From the NCBI GenBank assembly GCA_964517125.1, contig CAZFBD010000012.1, positions 1-64,000 of the forward strand: a DNA stretch of 64,000 bases, written 5' to 3'. The translations under genes were made by a program, and so were the position numbers. Source of the DNA: SHLQ01 sp964517125 (GTDB taxonomy: Bacteria; Actinomycetota; Acidimicrobiia; Acidimicrobiales; SHLQ01). The notes under the pieces are model-generated. The model ran no database searches and was not told the origin of the DNA. It saw only the letters and a program-made list of their open reading frames with translations. This document shows positions 43,354 through 52,338 of this stretch, piece after piece (position 1 is the first letter of the stretch; every line of letters begins with the position of its first letter).

Positions 43354-44613
43354 ATGCGTTCGCCAGCCGATGATGATCGATCCCTGCCCAAGCGTGCCCT
43401 GGCGACCGGTCTGGTGGCCGTGGTGCTCTGTGGACTCCTCCTGCCTGCTGCATCGGCTCAGGACGACGTGGACGTCCTGGAGGAGCTCAAGGAGGAAAAG
43501 ACCGACATTCTTGAGCAGTCAGAGGAGACGATCGAACTCATCGATGTCGCCACTGCAAGCGTCGACGAGGTGACGCAGGCTCTCGATGAGCTCACGGCAA
43601 TCGTTCGGGTCCAGGAGGGTCGCCTGGAAGACGCCGAACGGACGGTGCAGTCGGCGCTCGACGCGGTCGACGACGCCGAAGTTCGGCGTGCTGACGTGAT
43701 GCTCGAAATGGAGGCGATTCGGGTGCACATCGCCGATCTTGCCGTCTCAAGCTTCACCGGAGAGCGCGCAATCGACGGCGACGACATGACCGAACTGGCG
43801 CTGTCGGAGGACCCCGGCGAGGCCGCCCGATTCCGTCACCTGCTGCAGTTGCAAACCGGCTCGCTCGCAGACGGCCTCGACCGGCTCCGTTCGCTGGAGG
43901 TCGAAGCTGACCTGTTGATTGCTGTCCAGGAGTCAGCGGCCGAGGACGCAGCAGACGGTCTGGTCGTGGTCGAAGCCCGTGCCGCCGAGCTGGAGGCCGC
44001 CCGATCGCGTCAGTCCGTGCTTGTTCTTGCGGCCGAGACCCAGCTGGAAGCTCGATTGGCAGAAGCCGCCTTCCTCGAGGAACGCGATCTGGAGCTGGCG
44101 ACCGCCATTCGCGATCAGCAGCATTCGATCAACCAGCGCATTGCCGCAGTCGCCCAGACGAACGGTGTCGAGATTCCTCCACCGGTCGATCTGGAGGACA
44201 TCGTTGTTCTGACCTTCCTCGAGGAGTTCGAGAGCGAGTTCATCATCGAGGTGCACGCCGACATCGCCGAGGAGACCCATGCGCTCTTCAGCGAGGCCTT
44301 CGAAGCGGGCCTGGATCTCGCCGGCTGGGGATACCGGCCGATTCAACGACAGATCGAGCTCCGTGCAGCCCATTGCGGCGGCTCCGAGTACGACATCTGG
44401 CACAAGCCGGTCTTCGAATGTGCGCCGCCTACCGCCCGACCGGGATTCTCGAAACACGAGCAGGGTCGCGCCATTGACTTCACCTGGGGCGGAGCGTCGA
44501 TCAGCACGCAGAACAACCCGGGATTCGCGTGGCTGGCCCAGCACGCACCCAAATACGGCTTCGTGAACCTCGAGAGTGAGCCCTGGCACTGGAGCATCAC
44601 CGAAGAACAGTGA
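43354..44613 (+). CDS. Secreted coiled-coil D,D-carboxypeptidase (M15/VanY-type), copy 3
   Basis: A 419-residue third paralog, the most divergent in the coiled coil (fewer Ala, more Asp and Val). It keeps SSFTGERAIDGDDMTELALS and the FRHLLQLQTGSLADGLDRLR stretch. The M15 domain is intact: SKHEQGRAIDF and EPWHWS hold the zinc ligands, and Cys-flanked AHCGGSEYDIWHKPVFEC matches copy 2. Signal peptide ends LLPAASA-QDD. It lies 58 bp after copy 2 and converges on menC with 10 bp between stops. Divergence among copies suggests different regulation of a shared reaction. Confidence 0.85.
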   Translation: MRSPADDDRSLPKRALATGLVAVVLCGLLLPAASAQDDVDVLEELKEEKTDILEQSEETIELIDVATASVDEVTQALDELTAIVRVQEGRLEDAERTVQSALDAVDDAEVRRADVMLEMEAIRVHIADLAVSSFTGERAIDGDDMTELALSEDPGEAARFRHLLQLQTGSLADGLDRLRSLEVEADLLIAVQESAAEDAADGLVVVEARAAELEAARSRQSVLVLAAETQLEARLAEAAFLEERDLELATAIRDQQHSINQRIAAVAQTNGVEIPPPVDLEDIVVLTFLEEFESEFIIEVHADIAEETHALFSEAFEAGLDLAGWGYRPIQRQIELRAAHCGGSEYDIWHKPVFECAPPTARPGFSKHEQGRAIDFTWGGASISTQNNPGFAWLAQHAPKYGFVNLESEPWHWSITEEQ

Positions 44614-44623
44614 GCGAGGTTGC

Positions 44624-45670
44624 TCAGCTCTGGTCTGGTCGGAGCCCGAGCCCGGGTTGGGTTGGTAGCGAGACCTCGCCGCCAACCGGCTCGAGGAGCT
44701 CAGGCATGTTCCGCACGAGTGCGGCGGTTCCGAGACCATGAGCTTCCGCCGCAGGAAGTGCGGCCGCAGCATGCAGGCCCGCAAGGAGCCCAACGGAGCC
44801 ATCGATCGACGATGACACGATGAGCCGCTGACCGTCGTCGAGGGAGCGAGCGGTATCGAGGATGCGGTCGATGCCACCGACAGCCGCGGGCTTCACCACC
44901 AGGACCGTGGCTCCGGTTCGTTCCAGAATCCCTTCGAGATTCGTCGATTCCTCCACCGGAACGTCGTACGCAATGGAGACACCGGTTTCGGCGGCGATCG
45001 TTCCGAACCCGTGCGGGTCAGACGTGGGGTCCTCGAGATAGGAGATTCGGTGACGGCCCACCCGGCCGATGACCCGGAGGGTGTCGTCGTAGGTCCAGCT
45101 GCCGTTGGCATCGAGACGAAGTTCCACCGTGGGGCCGCAGGCTTCACTTGCGGCGATGATGCGGGTGGCATCGATGGATGTGTCGGCGGCGGCCACTTTG
45201 AGTTTGATGGCCCGAACACCGCTGGCGACCTCGTCGGAGATGATGCCATGGACCTCTTTGGGTGACTCTGCCGACACGAGTGTGCTGGTTTGCACCGCCG
45301 ACGGACTCGCCGAGCGAAGCCACTCGTGCAACGGAGCATCCGCCGCCTGGCTCGACAGGTCTGCAAGCGCCGTGTGCGCAGCAAAGCGCGCCAACGGGCC
45401 CAGCTGCGCGTCGTCGAGCCCGCCAAGCAACTCTTCGACTGGAGTGCCTGCGGCCGCATCTGACCACTGCTGGAGCTCCGTGGCCAGAGACTCGAGCGCG
45501 CCCTGTTGGGCCGTTCCGGGGATGGGAGCGGACTCGCCGAAACCCACGCCATCTGCGGTTTCCAGGCGCACCCGAATGCCACTGCGGTCACCGAGGGATC
45601 CCATCGCAGTCGAGATCGTACGAGTGAGACGAATATCGATTGTCTCGATGGAACTGGAGGTGATGTTCAC
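44624..45670 (-). CDS. menC: o-Succinylbenzoate synthase
   Basis: A 348-residue enolase-superfamily enzyme that dehydrates SHCHC to o-succinylbenzoate in menaquinone synthesis. Superfamily residues are visible: KLKV (catalytic Lys) near residue 162, RLDANGSW and YLEDP (metal ligands), AYD, and VVKPAAVGG (second Lys strand). Length is normal. It is the last gene of menD-menH-menC, starting 28 bp after menH stops. MenC and related racemases can look alike; context fixes the call. Confidence 0.92.
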   Translation of the reverse strand: MNITSSSIETIDIRLTRTISTAMGSLGDRSGIRVRLETADGVGFGESAPIPGTAQQGALESLATELQQWSDAAAGTPVEELLGGLDDAQLGPLARFAAHTALADLSSQAADAPLHEWLRSASPSAVQTSTLVSAESPKEVHGIISDEVASGVRAIKLKVAAADTSIDATRIIAASEACGPTVELRLDANGSWTYDDTLRVIGRVGRHRISYLEDPTSDPHGFGTIAAETGVSIAYDVPVEESTNLEGILERTGATVLVVKPAAVGGIDRILDTARSLDDGQRLIVSSSIDGSVGLLAGLHAAAALPAAEAHGLGTAALVRNMPELLEPVGGEVSLPTQPGLGLRPDQS

Positions 45671-45698
45671 GGCGAATCCGGCGCGAGAAGAGTCAGGG

Positions 45699-46547
45699 TC
45701 AGTCGCGCTCGGAACAGCCTTTCAGAAATTCCCGCACGAGTGTTGCAACGGCGTCCGGATTTTCGGTCGGGAGGGCATGCCCGGCTTCGGCAACAACCGC
45801 CGCTTGCCCGAACGGGCAGGTCTCGGCCAGCTCGTGGGCGAGGCGTACGTACTTCGCGTCGAGCTCGCCGGCGATGGCAAGGAGCGGGCTCCGGAGGCTG
45901 GCGAGGGCGTCCCACACGGGCGGCATGGAACCGGTTCCCGTCCGACGAAGACTGTTGGCCAAGCCCAAGGCGGAGCTCTGCCGACGCTGGGCTATCGTGG
46001 CGGCGCGTGCCTCGGTGTCGAGCCCCGCCATGAGCGGGGCAAAAAGCGGCATCGCCAGCCACTCGTCGATGAACGAGTCGAGCCCGATGTCGAGGAGGTG
46101 ATCGGCGAGCGCCTGATCCTGGTCGTAGCGTGCCTGCCGCTCGACGGGTGACGCAAGACCAGCTGTTGCACTGACCGTGGTCACCGACGCGAAGTACCAG
46201 GGAGCACGTGCAGCCATGGAGAGCGCAACCCGGCCACCCATGGAGTACCCGAGCAGGTGCACGGTGCCGTGCTCGCGCGTGCCCACGATGGACAGAACCT
46301 GGTCAACGACGGAGGCCATGTCGTAGGGCTCCGCTCGGTCGGGAGCGTCGGCGAGGCCATGCCCGATGAGGTCGATGACGACCGCTGGACGGCCATCTCG
46401 TGCGCTGTCGGCCAGATCGAGCATCGTGGTGCCGTCGCCGGTGAAACCATGCAGCAGCACGAGCGGGGCGCCCACGCCGGCGATGTTCCGCAGCGCAAGG
46501 GTTGTGCCGTCCGGGGTCGGATAGCGGACGGGTTCGGAGACGTTCAT
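45699..46547 (-). CDS. menH: SHCHC synthase, alpha/beta hydrolase
   Basis: A 282-residue alpha/beta hydrolase placed between menD and menC. It converts SEPHCHC to SHCHC. Motifs are LVLLHGFTGDGTTMLDLA, nucleophile elbow GYSMGGRVALSMA (Ser near residue 100), acid in IAGELDAKYV and His in EAGHALPTENPD, all at MenH-like positions. Its ATG overlaps the menD stop (ATGA), so translation is coupled. The assignment depends partly on context, since generic hydrolases share the same fold. Confidence 0.88.
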   Translation of the reverse strand: MNVSEPVRYPTPDGTTLALRNIAGVGAPLVLLHGFTGDGTTMLDLADSARDGRPAVVIDLIGHGLADAPDRAEPYDMASVVDQVLSIVGTREHGTVHLLGYSMGGRVALSMAARAPWYFASVTTVSATAGLASPVERQARYDQDQALADHLLDIGLDSFIDEWLAMPLFAPLMAGLDTEARAATIAQRRQSSALGLANSLRRTGTGSMPPVWDALASLRSPLLAIAGELDAKYVRLAHELAETCPFGQAAVVAEAGHALPTENPDAVATLVREFLKGCSERD

Positions 46548-48247
46548 GCGAGGCGTTCCTTCACCGCGGCGGTGATCGCACGGTGCACGGCGACGGAGTC
46601 TGGGGTGTCCATGGCCGCTTCGAGAATGGTCACGCCGGTGCGTTCGACAGCAGAGCGGAGTGCGTCGGCGAACGAGTTCGAATCGACGTCCTGGTGGCTG
46701 ATGCCAGGATGCCCCGCCAGAAAGCTGAAGGTGGTCCCGTGTGGAGTGTGAAAGACCTCGTCGTATGCGGCGTCGGGAAGTGCGTCACGGATGGGCAGGA
46801 AGGAGAAGATGCCGCCGCCATCGTTGTTCGGCACCACGATGGTCATGTTGGTCTGGCTGCGGGCCGCGCCGAGTACCGAACCCACGTCGTGGAGCAGGGC
46901 AACATCGCCAATGAGGACGATCGTGGAGGTGTCCGGGTGCGATTGGGACACCCCAGTCGCCGTGGCGATGATGCCGTCGATGCCATTGACACCCCGGTTT
47001 CCGTGGACCGTCACGGACGACCGCGCCGAGCCGAAGCTGTCGAGGTCACGAACTGGCATGGAGCTTGAGACGACGATCGTTGCATGTTCGGGAGCGTGCC
47101 GGCCGAGATCCCGGGCCAGGTGAGCTTCGGTCCACGTGGGCCAGGCATCGAGAACGGTGTCCGATTCGTGGCGTGCTGCGGACCCGAGAGCCTGCCACCG
47201 TTCGCCCCATGCCGGATCGGCGCTGGAACCGTCGATCGCGCTGGACAACAGCTCATGGATCTGGTTTCGGAACACCGCCGTGGACTGGTGGGACGGGTCC
47301 TGCCACCGTTCCAGCGGGTCGATGAGCACGTGGCCGGCGTGGGTGCGTTCCCACCAGAGTCGCACCGACTTGGCTGTGGGCGTGTCGCCCAGGCGCACGA
47401 CGACGCTCGGCGCTGGGAGGTTCTCGCAGGTGAGAACGCTGTCGGCGGCATCGACGAGAACCACGTCGGCGGGCGCGTCCCGTAGGCCAGACAACACGTC
47501 GGCAACGATTGGCCAACCGGTCCGACGCGCCAGCTCGTGAACGGCGTCGCGTTCCTGCGGCCATTGTGGGCGGACGCTGAACGGGCCGGCCACGATGATG
47601 CCGTTGGGTTGACCGCAGAGGTCGGCGAACTGACCGAGCACCTGAGGCGCTGGAACGGCGGTGGGAGTGCTGCTGCTGCCCAAGACGGGAATCGGCTCCC
47701 GTGGAGCCCCCGTGGGCTCCAACGGCAGTCGGAACGGCCAGTTGACATGGACGGGGCCCGGGTGTGTGGCGGCACGTTCAGTGGCTCGCCAGCCTGCACG
47801 GATTGCATGATCGAGCCCGGCATCGGCCCCGACAGGCATGGCGAAGAACCCGGCGACCTGTGAGCCGAACAGGTGCGTCTGATCGAACGTCTGCCCGGCC
47901 CCCCAATCCTGTAGCTCCGGCGGTCGATCGGCCGTCATGACAACGATCGGGACCCGAGCCTGCCCTGCTTCTGCGATCGCCGGGAGATGGTTCGCAGCAG
48001 CGGTGCCGGAGGTGCAAATGAGCCCCACCGGCGTTCCCGTGGCCTTGGCTCGGCCCAGGGCAACGAAGGCCGCAGTGCGCTCATCGAGATGCACCGAGTG
48101 GGTGAGTCCGCCCACGTCGAGCGCGGCGACCGTCAGCGGCGTGGACCGCGAACCAGGGGAGAGGACCACATGGTGCATCCCGGCCTGGACACAGCCAGCG
48201 AGAAAGTGCCGAGCGGCAGCGGTGGGGTCGGTCGGTGACGTCGACAT
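46544..48247 (-). CDS. menD: SEPHCHC synthase (2-oxoglutarate decarboxylase, thiamine diphosphate-dependent)
   Basis: A 567-residue ThDP enzyme that condenses isochorismate with 2-oxoglutarate, the first committed menaquinone step. Typical MenD features are HVVLSPGSRSTPLTVAA near residue 27, the ThDP Glu in HLDERTAAFVALG near residue 55, CTSGTAAANHLPAIAEA, and a ThDP/Mg segment VLIGDVALLHDVGSVL with NNDGGGIFSFLP. The length is complete. First gene of a compact menD-menH-menC operon; menF, menE, menB and menA are not in the window. Confidence 0.95.
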   Translation of the reverse strand: MSTSPTDPTAAARHFLAGCVQAGMHHVVLSPGSRSTPLTVAALDVGGLTHSVHLDERTAAFVALGRAKATGTPVGLICTSGTAAANHLPAIAEAGQARVPIVVMTADRPPELQDWGAGQTFDQTHLFGSQVAGFFAMPVGADAGLDHAIRAGWRATERAATHPGPVHVNWPFRLPLEPTGAPREPIPVLGSSSTPTAVPAPQVLGQFADLCGQPNGIIVAGPFSVRPQWPQERDAVHELARRTGWPIVADVLSGLRDAPADVVLVDAADSVLTCENLPAPSVVVRLGDTPTAKSVRLWWERTHAGHVLIDPLERWQDPSHQSTAVFRNQIHELLSSAIDGSSADPAWGERWQALGSAARHESDTVLDAWPTWTEAHLARDLGRHAPEHATIVVSSSMPVRDLDSFGSARSSVTVHGNRGVNGIDGIIATATGVSQSHPDTSTIVLIGDVALLHDVGSVLGAARSQTNMTIVVPNNDGGGIFSFLPIRDALPDAAYDEVFHTPHGTTFSFLAGHPGISHQDVDSNSFADALRSAVERTGVTILEAAMDTPDSVAVHRAITAAVKERLA

Positions 48248-48264
48248 TCGACCCCGATTGTACG

Positions 48265-49074
48265 TCAGTCGCGTGCGTTGGGAGGACCGTATGCAAAGAC
48301 GGGTACCGGCTCCGAGCGGTCGTACAGGGCCACGAGAAGTGGGTACGGGTTCTGCCAGTTGGAGTCACCGGTGGGCGACCACTGCAAATGCAGATGCGGG
48401 GCGCCTCGAGCGTTGCCGCTGTCGCCAACGGTCCCGACCTGCTCACCGGCGAAGATGGTGTCCCCGACGATCAACGGCTCGACCTCGTCAAGGTGGGCGT
48501 AGTAATACCGGGCACCGCTCTCTCCGAGCAGGTACACGGTGCGTCCACCGAGCGACGATGTGGTGAGGCGCTGCACGGTTCCGTCTTCGATGGCCCGAAG
48601 CGGTACGCCGATCTGGGCGAGCGTGTCGTTCCCCTGATGCCGCCGGCCACCGGATCGAGGTTCGCCCCAGTCGTTTCGGAGCGGCTTGCGGAGTTCGTCA
48701 ACCGGGAAGATGCCGACCGTGATGCCCCAGTCTGCGGTTTCGGGTTCGAGGTGGCCGACATCGATCCCGTCGATGCGTCGGCCGAGCGATGCCGCCTCGG
48801 CGAGGAGCGCGCTTCGGGTGAACTCCGGTGTGGTCGGCGAAAGCTGTGCGAGCGCCTCGGTGACCGTGAGCTCCCGTCGCAAAAGCTCCGCCCGGTCGAG
48901 TACTGCCTGCGTACGGAGCTGGTTCGCGATGAACGGCGCTCCGGCCGCCTCGGGAGCCGTCGACGAGGGCACGGCTGCGTTGGCAGCCGGGACCTGCAAG
49001 GTGGCGCCGATGACCGCGGCAAGACAGATGGCGACGAGGGAGAGACGGCCCGCCGACCGATCGATGATCTTCAC
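48265..49074 (-). CDS. Secreted M23 peptidase
   Basis: A 269-residue exported metallopeptidase. The signal peptide ends near VPAANA-AV (residue 34). A helical segment follows (residues 50-105), then the LytM/M23 domain at about 135-255. Zinc-binding HQGND and HLHLQ motifs are both present, so activity is likely, unlike inactive EnvC-type activators. It would cut peptide cross-links in the wall. It lies 17 bp downstream of the menD start side on the same strand but is functionally unrelated to the men genes. Confidence 0.88.
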   Translation of the reverse strand: MKIIDRSAGRLSLVAICLAAVIGATLQVPAANAAVPSSTAPEAAGAPFIANQLRTQAVLDRAELLRRELTVTEALAQLSPTTPEFTRSALLAEAASLGRRIDGIDVGHLEPETADWGITVGIFPVDELRKPLRNDWGEPRSGGRRHQGNDTLAQIGVPLRAIEDGTVQRLTTSSLGGRTVYLLGESGARYYYAHLDEVEPLIVGDTIFAGEQVGTVGDSGNARGAPHLHLQWSPTGDSNWQNPYPLLVALYDRSEPVPVFAYGPPNARD

Positions 49075-49156
49075 AACCGAAGAAGGCTACGTGCAAGAAC
49101 ACGTTTGACCAAACGGTCTGGGATGCACAGCGTTTCGTCACCGGACGGCATGACGG

Positions 49157-50362
49157 TCAGCGGAACTGTGCCAGTACGTCTTCGGACCCGGCTCCAAGAA
49201 TGAGAACAGCAGCGCTTCCCATGGTTGTTGGCGTGGTCGGAAGCTCGACCGATTCCGGCAGCCCGGTGCGGATCTGGTTCGCAAGCGCGAGTGCATCGGT
49301 CAGCGATGTCTGATCATCGATACGGATGGCGTCAGCCACCGACGCCATGGTCCCGTTGAGGGCCAGAGGGTTTCGCTCATCGCTGACCTTGGTGAACAAG
49401 GCTCGAAGGAACTCCTGTTGTCGCTTCACCCGACCCAGATCCGAGGTTGGGTCCGTGACCTCGACGCCGTCGATGATCTCGGTGTAGCGGCGGCTTCGGA
49501 CGTACGCGAGGGCCTGGGCCGAATCGAGTGTGACGTCGCCAGCCTGTGGAAGGTCGAGCCCTGATGCCCGGTCGAATGCCGGGTGTTCGAGCGTGATCGT
49601 GACACCGCCGACCGCATCGACGAGGTCGATGAACCCGGCCAGGTCCACCTCGGCATAGTTGGTGATCGGAATTCCCAACTCGCTCTGAATGGTGTTGATG
49701 ACGGCTGCTGGGCCCTTGGCGATTGCGGTATTGATGCGCTGCGGGTCTCCGCCATCGATCGGGAGCCACAGGTCGCGGGGGAGGCTCAAAACTCGTGAGG
49801 TGCCGTCGTCTGCGATCCGCAGGATCATGATGGTGTCGGACCGCTCACCGCTCGTACCGCCCTCCAGGATGAAGCCAGCGTTCTCGACATCGGCATCGAT
49901 GCCGTCGCGAGAGTCGGTGCCGACGAGGAGCACGTTGGTGCCCGGCGCGTTCGGGGTGAGCGCTTCGGCCACCGGAATGCGCTCGATCGAGTTGAACGTT
50001 CGCAGGGCCAGCAGCGACGGGATGGCCACAAGCAGGCCGCCGACGAGGAGAAGGAACACGATCACCCACGGCCAACGGCGACGGCGGCGCGCTCCAATGG
50101 GCTCGATCGGATCGGCATAACCATCGGGACTGGAGGCGGGAGCAGGCTCGTGAACGGCAACGGGTGCGGCCTGAACGGGGTTGGGTCGGGCCACGGGTGC
50201 CTGCCGGGCCGGCGGCGTCACCACTGGACGCTGCGGCGATGCGGTTGGACGGTCGTTGCGGTCCTGCAGCCAGTCGGTGTCCAGCGGGGCGTCTTCGAGG
50301 CTCGGAATGCCGGAAAGACGCGATCGAAGGCGGGGCTCTTCACCCGGAGGTTCACTCGTCAC
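49157..50362 (-). CDS. LytR-CpsA-Psr (LCP) family glycopolymer transferase
   Basis: A 401-residue type II membrane protein. A proline-rich cytoplasmic tail of about 95 residues (Arg-rich end ARRRRRWPW), one transmembrane helix (VIVFLLLVGGLLVAIPSLL), then an LCP domain. Family stretches are NVLLVGTDSRDG, ERSDTIMILRI, VLSLPRDLWLPI and QALAYVRSRR with the LGRVKRQQEFLRAL end motif. LCP enzymes attach wall glycopolymers to peptidoglycan. The start is a GTG at 50362. It lies divergent from the DivIVA-like gene across 170 bp with no clear element. Confidence 0.9.
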   Translation of the reverse strand: MTSEPPGEEPRLRSRLSGIPSLEDAPLDTDWLQDRNDRPTASPQRPVVTPPARQAPVARPNPVQAAPVAVHEPAPASSPDGYADPIEPIGARRRRRWPWVIVFLLLVGGLLVAIPSLLALRTFNSIERIPVAEALTPNAPGTNVLLVGTDSRDGIDADVENAGFILEGGTSGERSDTIMILRIADDGTSRVLSLPRDLWLPIDGGDPQRINTAIAKGPAAVINTIQSELGIPITNYAEVDLAGFIDLVDAVGGVTITLEHPAFDRASGLDLPQAGDVTLDSAQALAYVRSRRYTEIIDGVEVTDPTSDLGRVKRQQEFLRALFTKVSDERNPLALNGTMASVADAIRIDDQTSLTDALALANQIRTGLPESVELPTTPTTMGSAAVLILGAGSEDVLAQFR

Positions 50363-50532
50363 CCCGTCAGTTCAGCACGTCTCGGAAGCGAAACGGCGGC
50401 AAGGTGACGACCGCCACGGATTGCCCACAAGAAAACTCCTCCGTCGTTTTTACGTTTTTCCGTCGGTGTCGTACGATCGGCATCGGTAGTCGGGTGGAGT
50501 TCGGCGCCGACGAAGGCCTGTGAGGACAGCAA

Positions 50533-51432
50533 ATGGCAATAAATGAACGTCGTTTGACCGGCAGAGACGTGCTGGCAAAGACATTCCAAGCGAAAACCAA
50601 GCGGGGCTTCGATCCCGTCGAGGTCGACGCATATCTGGAACTCGTGGCAGCCCAGATCGACATGTTGCACGGCGACGTCGCCCGTGCCGGCGAGGGCGCC
50701 GTTGCGCCTGCACCCGTTGTCGAGGCTGCGGACACGAGCGAGATCTCGACCGCCCGCGATGCAGCGATTGCTGAGCGCGACGCAGCGCAGGCACAGCTGG
50801 CATCGCTTCAGGCCGAGCGCGACGCACTGGCAGCCCAGGCTGCGGATCTCGTATCGGCGAACGAGGCACTCGTCACGCAGCAGCAGACGCTTTCCGCCGA
50901 GAACGCTCAGCTCAAGACGCAGCTGACCTCGGTCGCTCCGCCTCCTCCTGGTGTTCCCACCGACGCAACGGTCACACTGCCCGCACCTCCTGTCGAGGCA
51001 GCGGCACCTCCCGTCGTCGTCACCGAGGCAGCGGAGACCACCGAAGCGCCCGACGATCGCGCCAGCGAGGAGAGCTACGAGCTCGTCCTGCGCATGGCCC
51101 GCCGGTCCGCCGAGGAAACGATCGCCGAAGCACACTCCCGTGCCGACGAGATCGTCGCCGACGCGAACTTCACCGCTGCTCAGATCTCCCGGGAGAGCGA
51201 CCGCAAGGCGTTCGAAGCTGCAAACAAGGTCCAGGCCGAACTTGCTGCAGTCAGCGAGCAGGTCGAGTCCCGCAAGGCGGAGCTTCGTCACCTCGATGTG
51301 CGCTCCGACGAGCGTCGTACCGAGATGCGCGACCTCGCCAACCGGATCCTGCTGCTTGCCGACGACACGCCCCGTCGTCTCGAGGGTGTCGAGGTCGTCG
51401 ACCTTCGGTCCTCAACGACGGAAAACGCCTGA
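50533..51432 (+). CDS. DivIVA-domain protein
   Basis: A 299-residue protein with a DivIVA N-terminal domain (RRLTGRDVLAKTFQ then KRGFDPVEVDAYLELVAAQI, residues 6-43), a coiled coil at about 70-140, a Pro/Ala/Val-rich linker near 145-175 and a second coiled coil at 180-270 (SAEETIAEAHSRADEIVADA). DivIVA proteins mark curved membrane at poles or septa and recruit wall synthesis. The conserved K/R-rich turn and hydrophobic tip residues are only partly consensus. It lies divergent from an LCP gene and 27 bp before psuK. Confidence 0.85.
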   Translation: MAINERRLTGRDVLAKTFQAKTKRGFDPVEVDAYLELVAAQIDMLHGDVARAGEGAVAPAPVVEAADTSEISTARDAAIAERDAAQAQLASLQAERDALAAQAADLVSANEALVTQQQTLSAENAQLKTQLTSVAPPPPGVPTDATVTLPAPPVEAAAPPVVVTEAAETTEAPDDRASEESYELVLRMARRSAEETIAEAHSRADEIVADANFTAAQISRESDRKAFEAANKVQAELAAVSEQVESRKAELRHLDVRSDERRTEMRDLANRILLLADDTPRRLEGVEVVDLRSSTTENA

Positions 51433-51459
51433 TCCCACCTTCACCTCACTCGCCCTCCA

Positions 51460-52338
51460 GTGTTCCTGACCATTGGTGACCTCGTCACCGATGTCGTTGT
51501 CTGGACCGGAGAGCAGCTCCATCGGGGTTCCGACACCCCAGCACGTATCACGCATGCCCGAGGCGGCAGCGCGGCAAATGTTGCCGTCGCTGTCGCCCAT
51601 TCGGGTTTTGCGAGCACGTTCGTCGGGCAGGTGGGTGACGATGCACGGGGACACACACTCGTCAGCGAGCTCGAAGCCGAGGGAGTGACCACCCGGGTCC
51701 GTCACCTCGGCACGACCGGAACGATTGTTGTCCTCGTGGATGCCGACGGCGAGCGGTCCTTTCTGAGTGACAGGGGAGCCAGCACCGACCTCTCGATCGT
51801 CGACGACGATCTGCTCGACGGCGTCGACTGGCTCCACATCCCCGGATACTCCTTCACGGCTGGTGCACTCTCCGAGACCTGCCACACGCTCATTGGCGAG
51901 GCGGTCGAACGGTCGATCCCCATCTCGATGTCGACGTCGTCCGAGTCCGCGCTCATCGAGTTTGGCCGCCACGAGTTCCTTGAACTGATCCGGGCCGTAC
52001 AGCCGACGTTGGTCGTGGCGAACCGCGACGAAGCTCGGTTCCTGCTGCGGGACCACCAGCAGTTCCCGGCCACGACTTGGACGGTCGTGACCAGCGGTCA
52101 CCGCCCAACGGTCATCACCCACAGCAACGGCGAACAGCGCCGGATCACACCACCTCCCGTGGACGCCACAGACTCCACCGGAGCCGGCGACGCGTTCACC
52201 GGCGGATTCATCACGAGCATGTTGCTCGGGGAAACCGCCATCGAGGCGGTCGAGGCCGGCCATAGACTAGCCGCGCTCACGTTGCAGGAGCCGGGCGCCC
52301 GGCTCCTGTCCTCTTCCACGCCTCAGGATCCGCAGTGA
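51460..52338 (+). CDS. psuK: Pseudouridine kinase-like PfkB-family kinase
   Basis: A 292-residue ribokinase-fold sugar/nucleoside kinase. N-terminal GGSAANVAVAVAHSG and C-terminal DSTGAGDAFTGGFI (anion hole and catalytic Asp) are the two PfkB signatures. The start is a GTG at 51460. Its final GTGA overlaps the start of psuG, so the pair is translationally coupled. Neighbouring psuG strongly suggests it phosphorylates pseudouridine; on sequence alone it would be only PfkB-family. Pathway: pseudouridine to pseudouridine 5'-phosphate, then to uracil and ribose 5-phosphate. Confidence 0.85.
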   Translation: MFLTIGDLVTDVVVWTGEQLHRGSDTPARITHARGGSAANVAVAVAHSGFASTFVGQVGDDARGHTLVSELEAEGVTTRVRHLGTTGTIVVLVDADGERSFLSDRGASTDLSIVDDDLLDGVDWLHIPGYSFTAGALSETCHTLIGEAVERSIPISMSTSSESALIEFGRHEFLELIRAVQPTLVVANRDEARFLLRDHQQFPATTWTVVTSGHRPTVITHSNGEQRRITPPPVDATDSTGAGDAFTGGFITSMLLGETAIEAVEAGHRLAALTLQEPGARLLSSSTPQDPQ

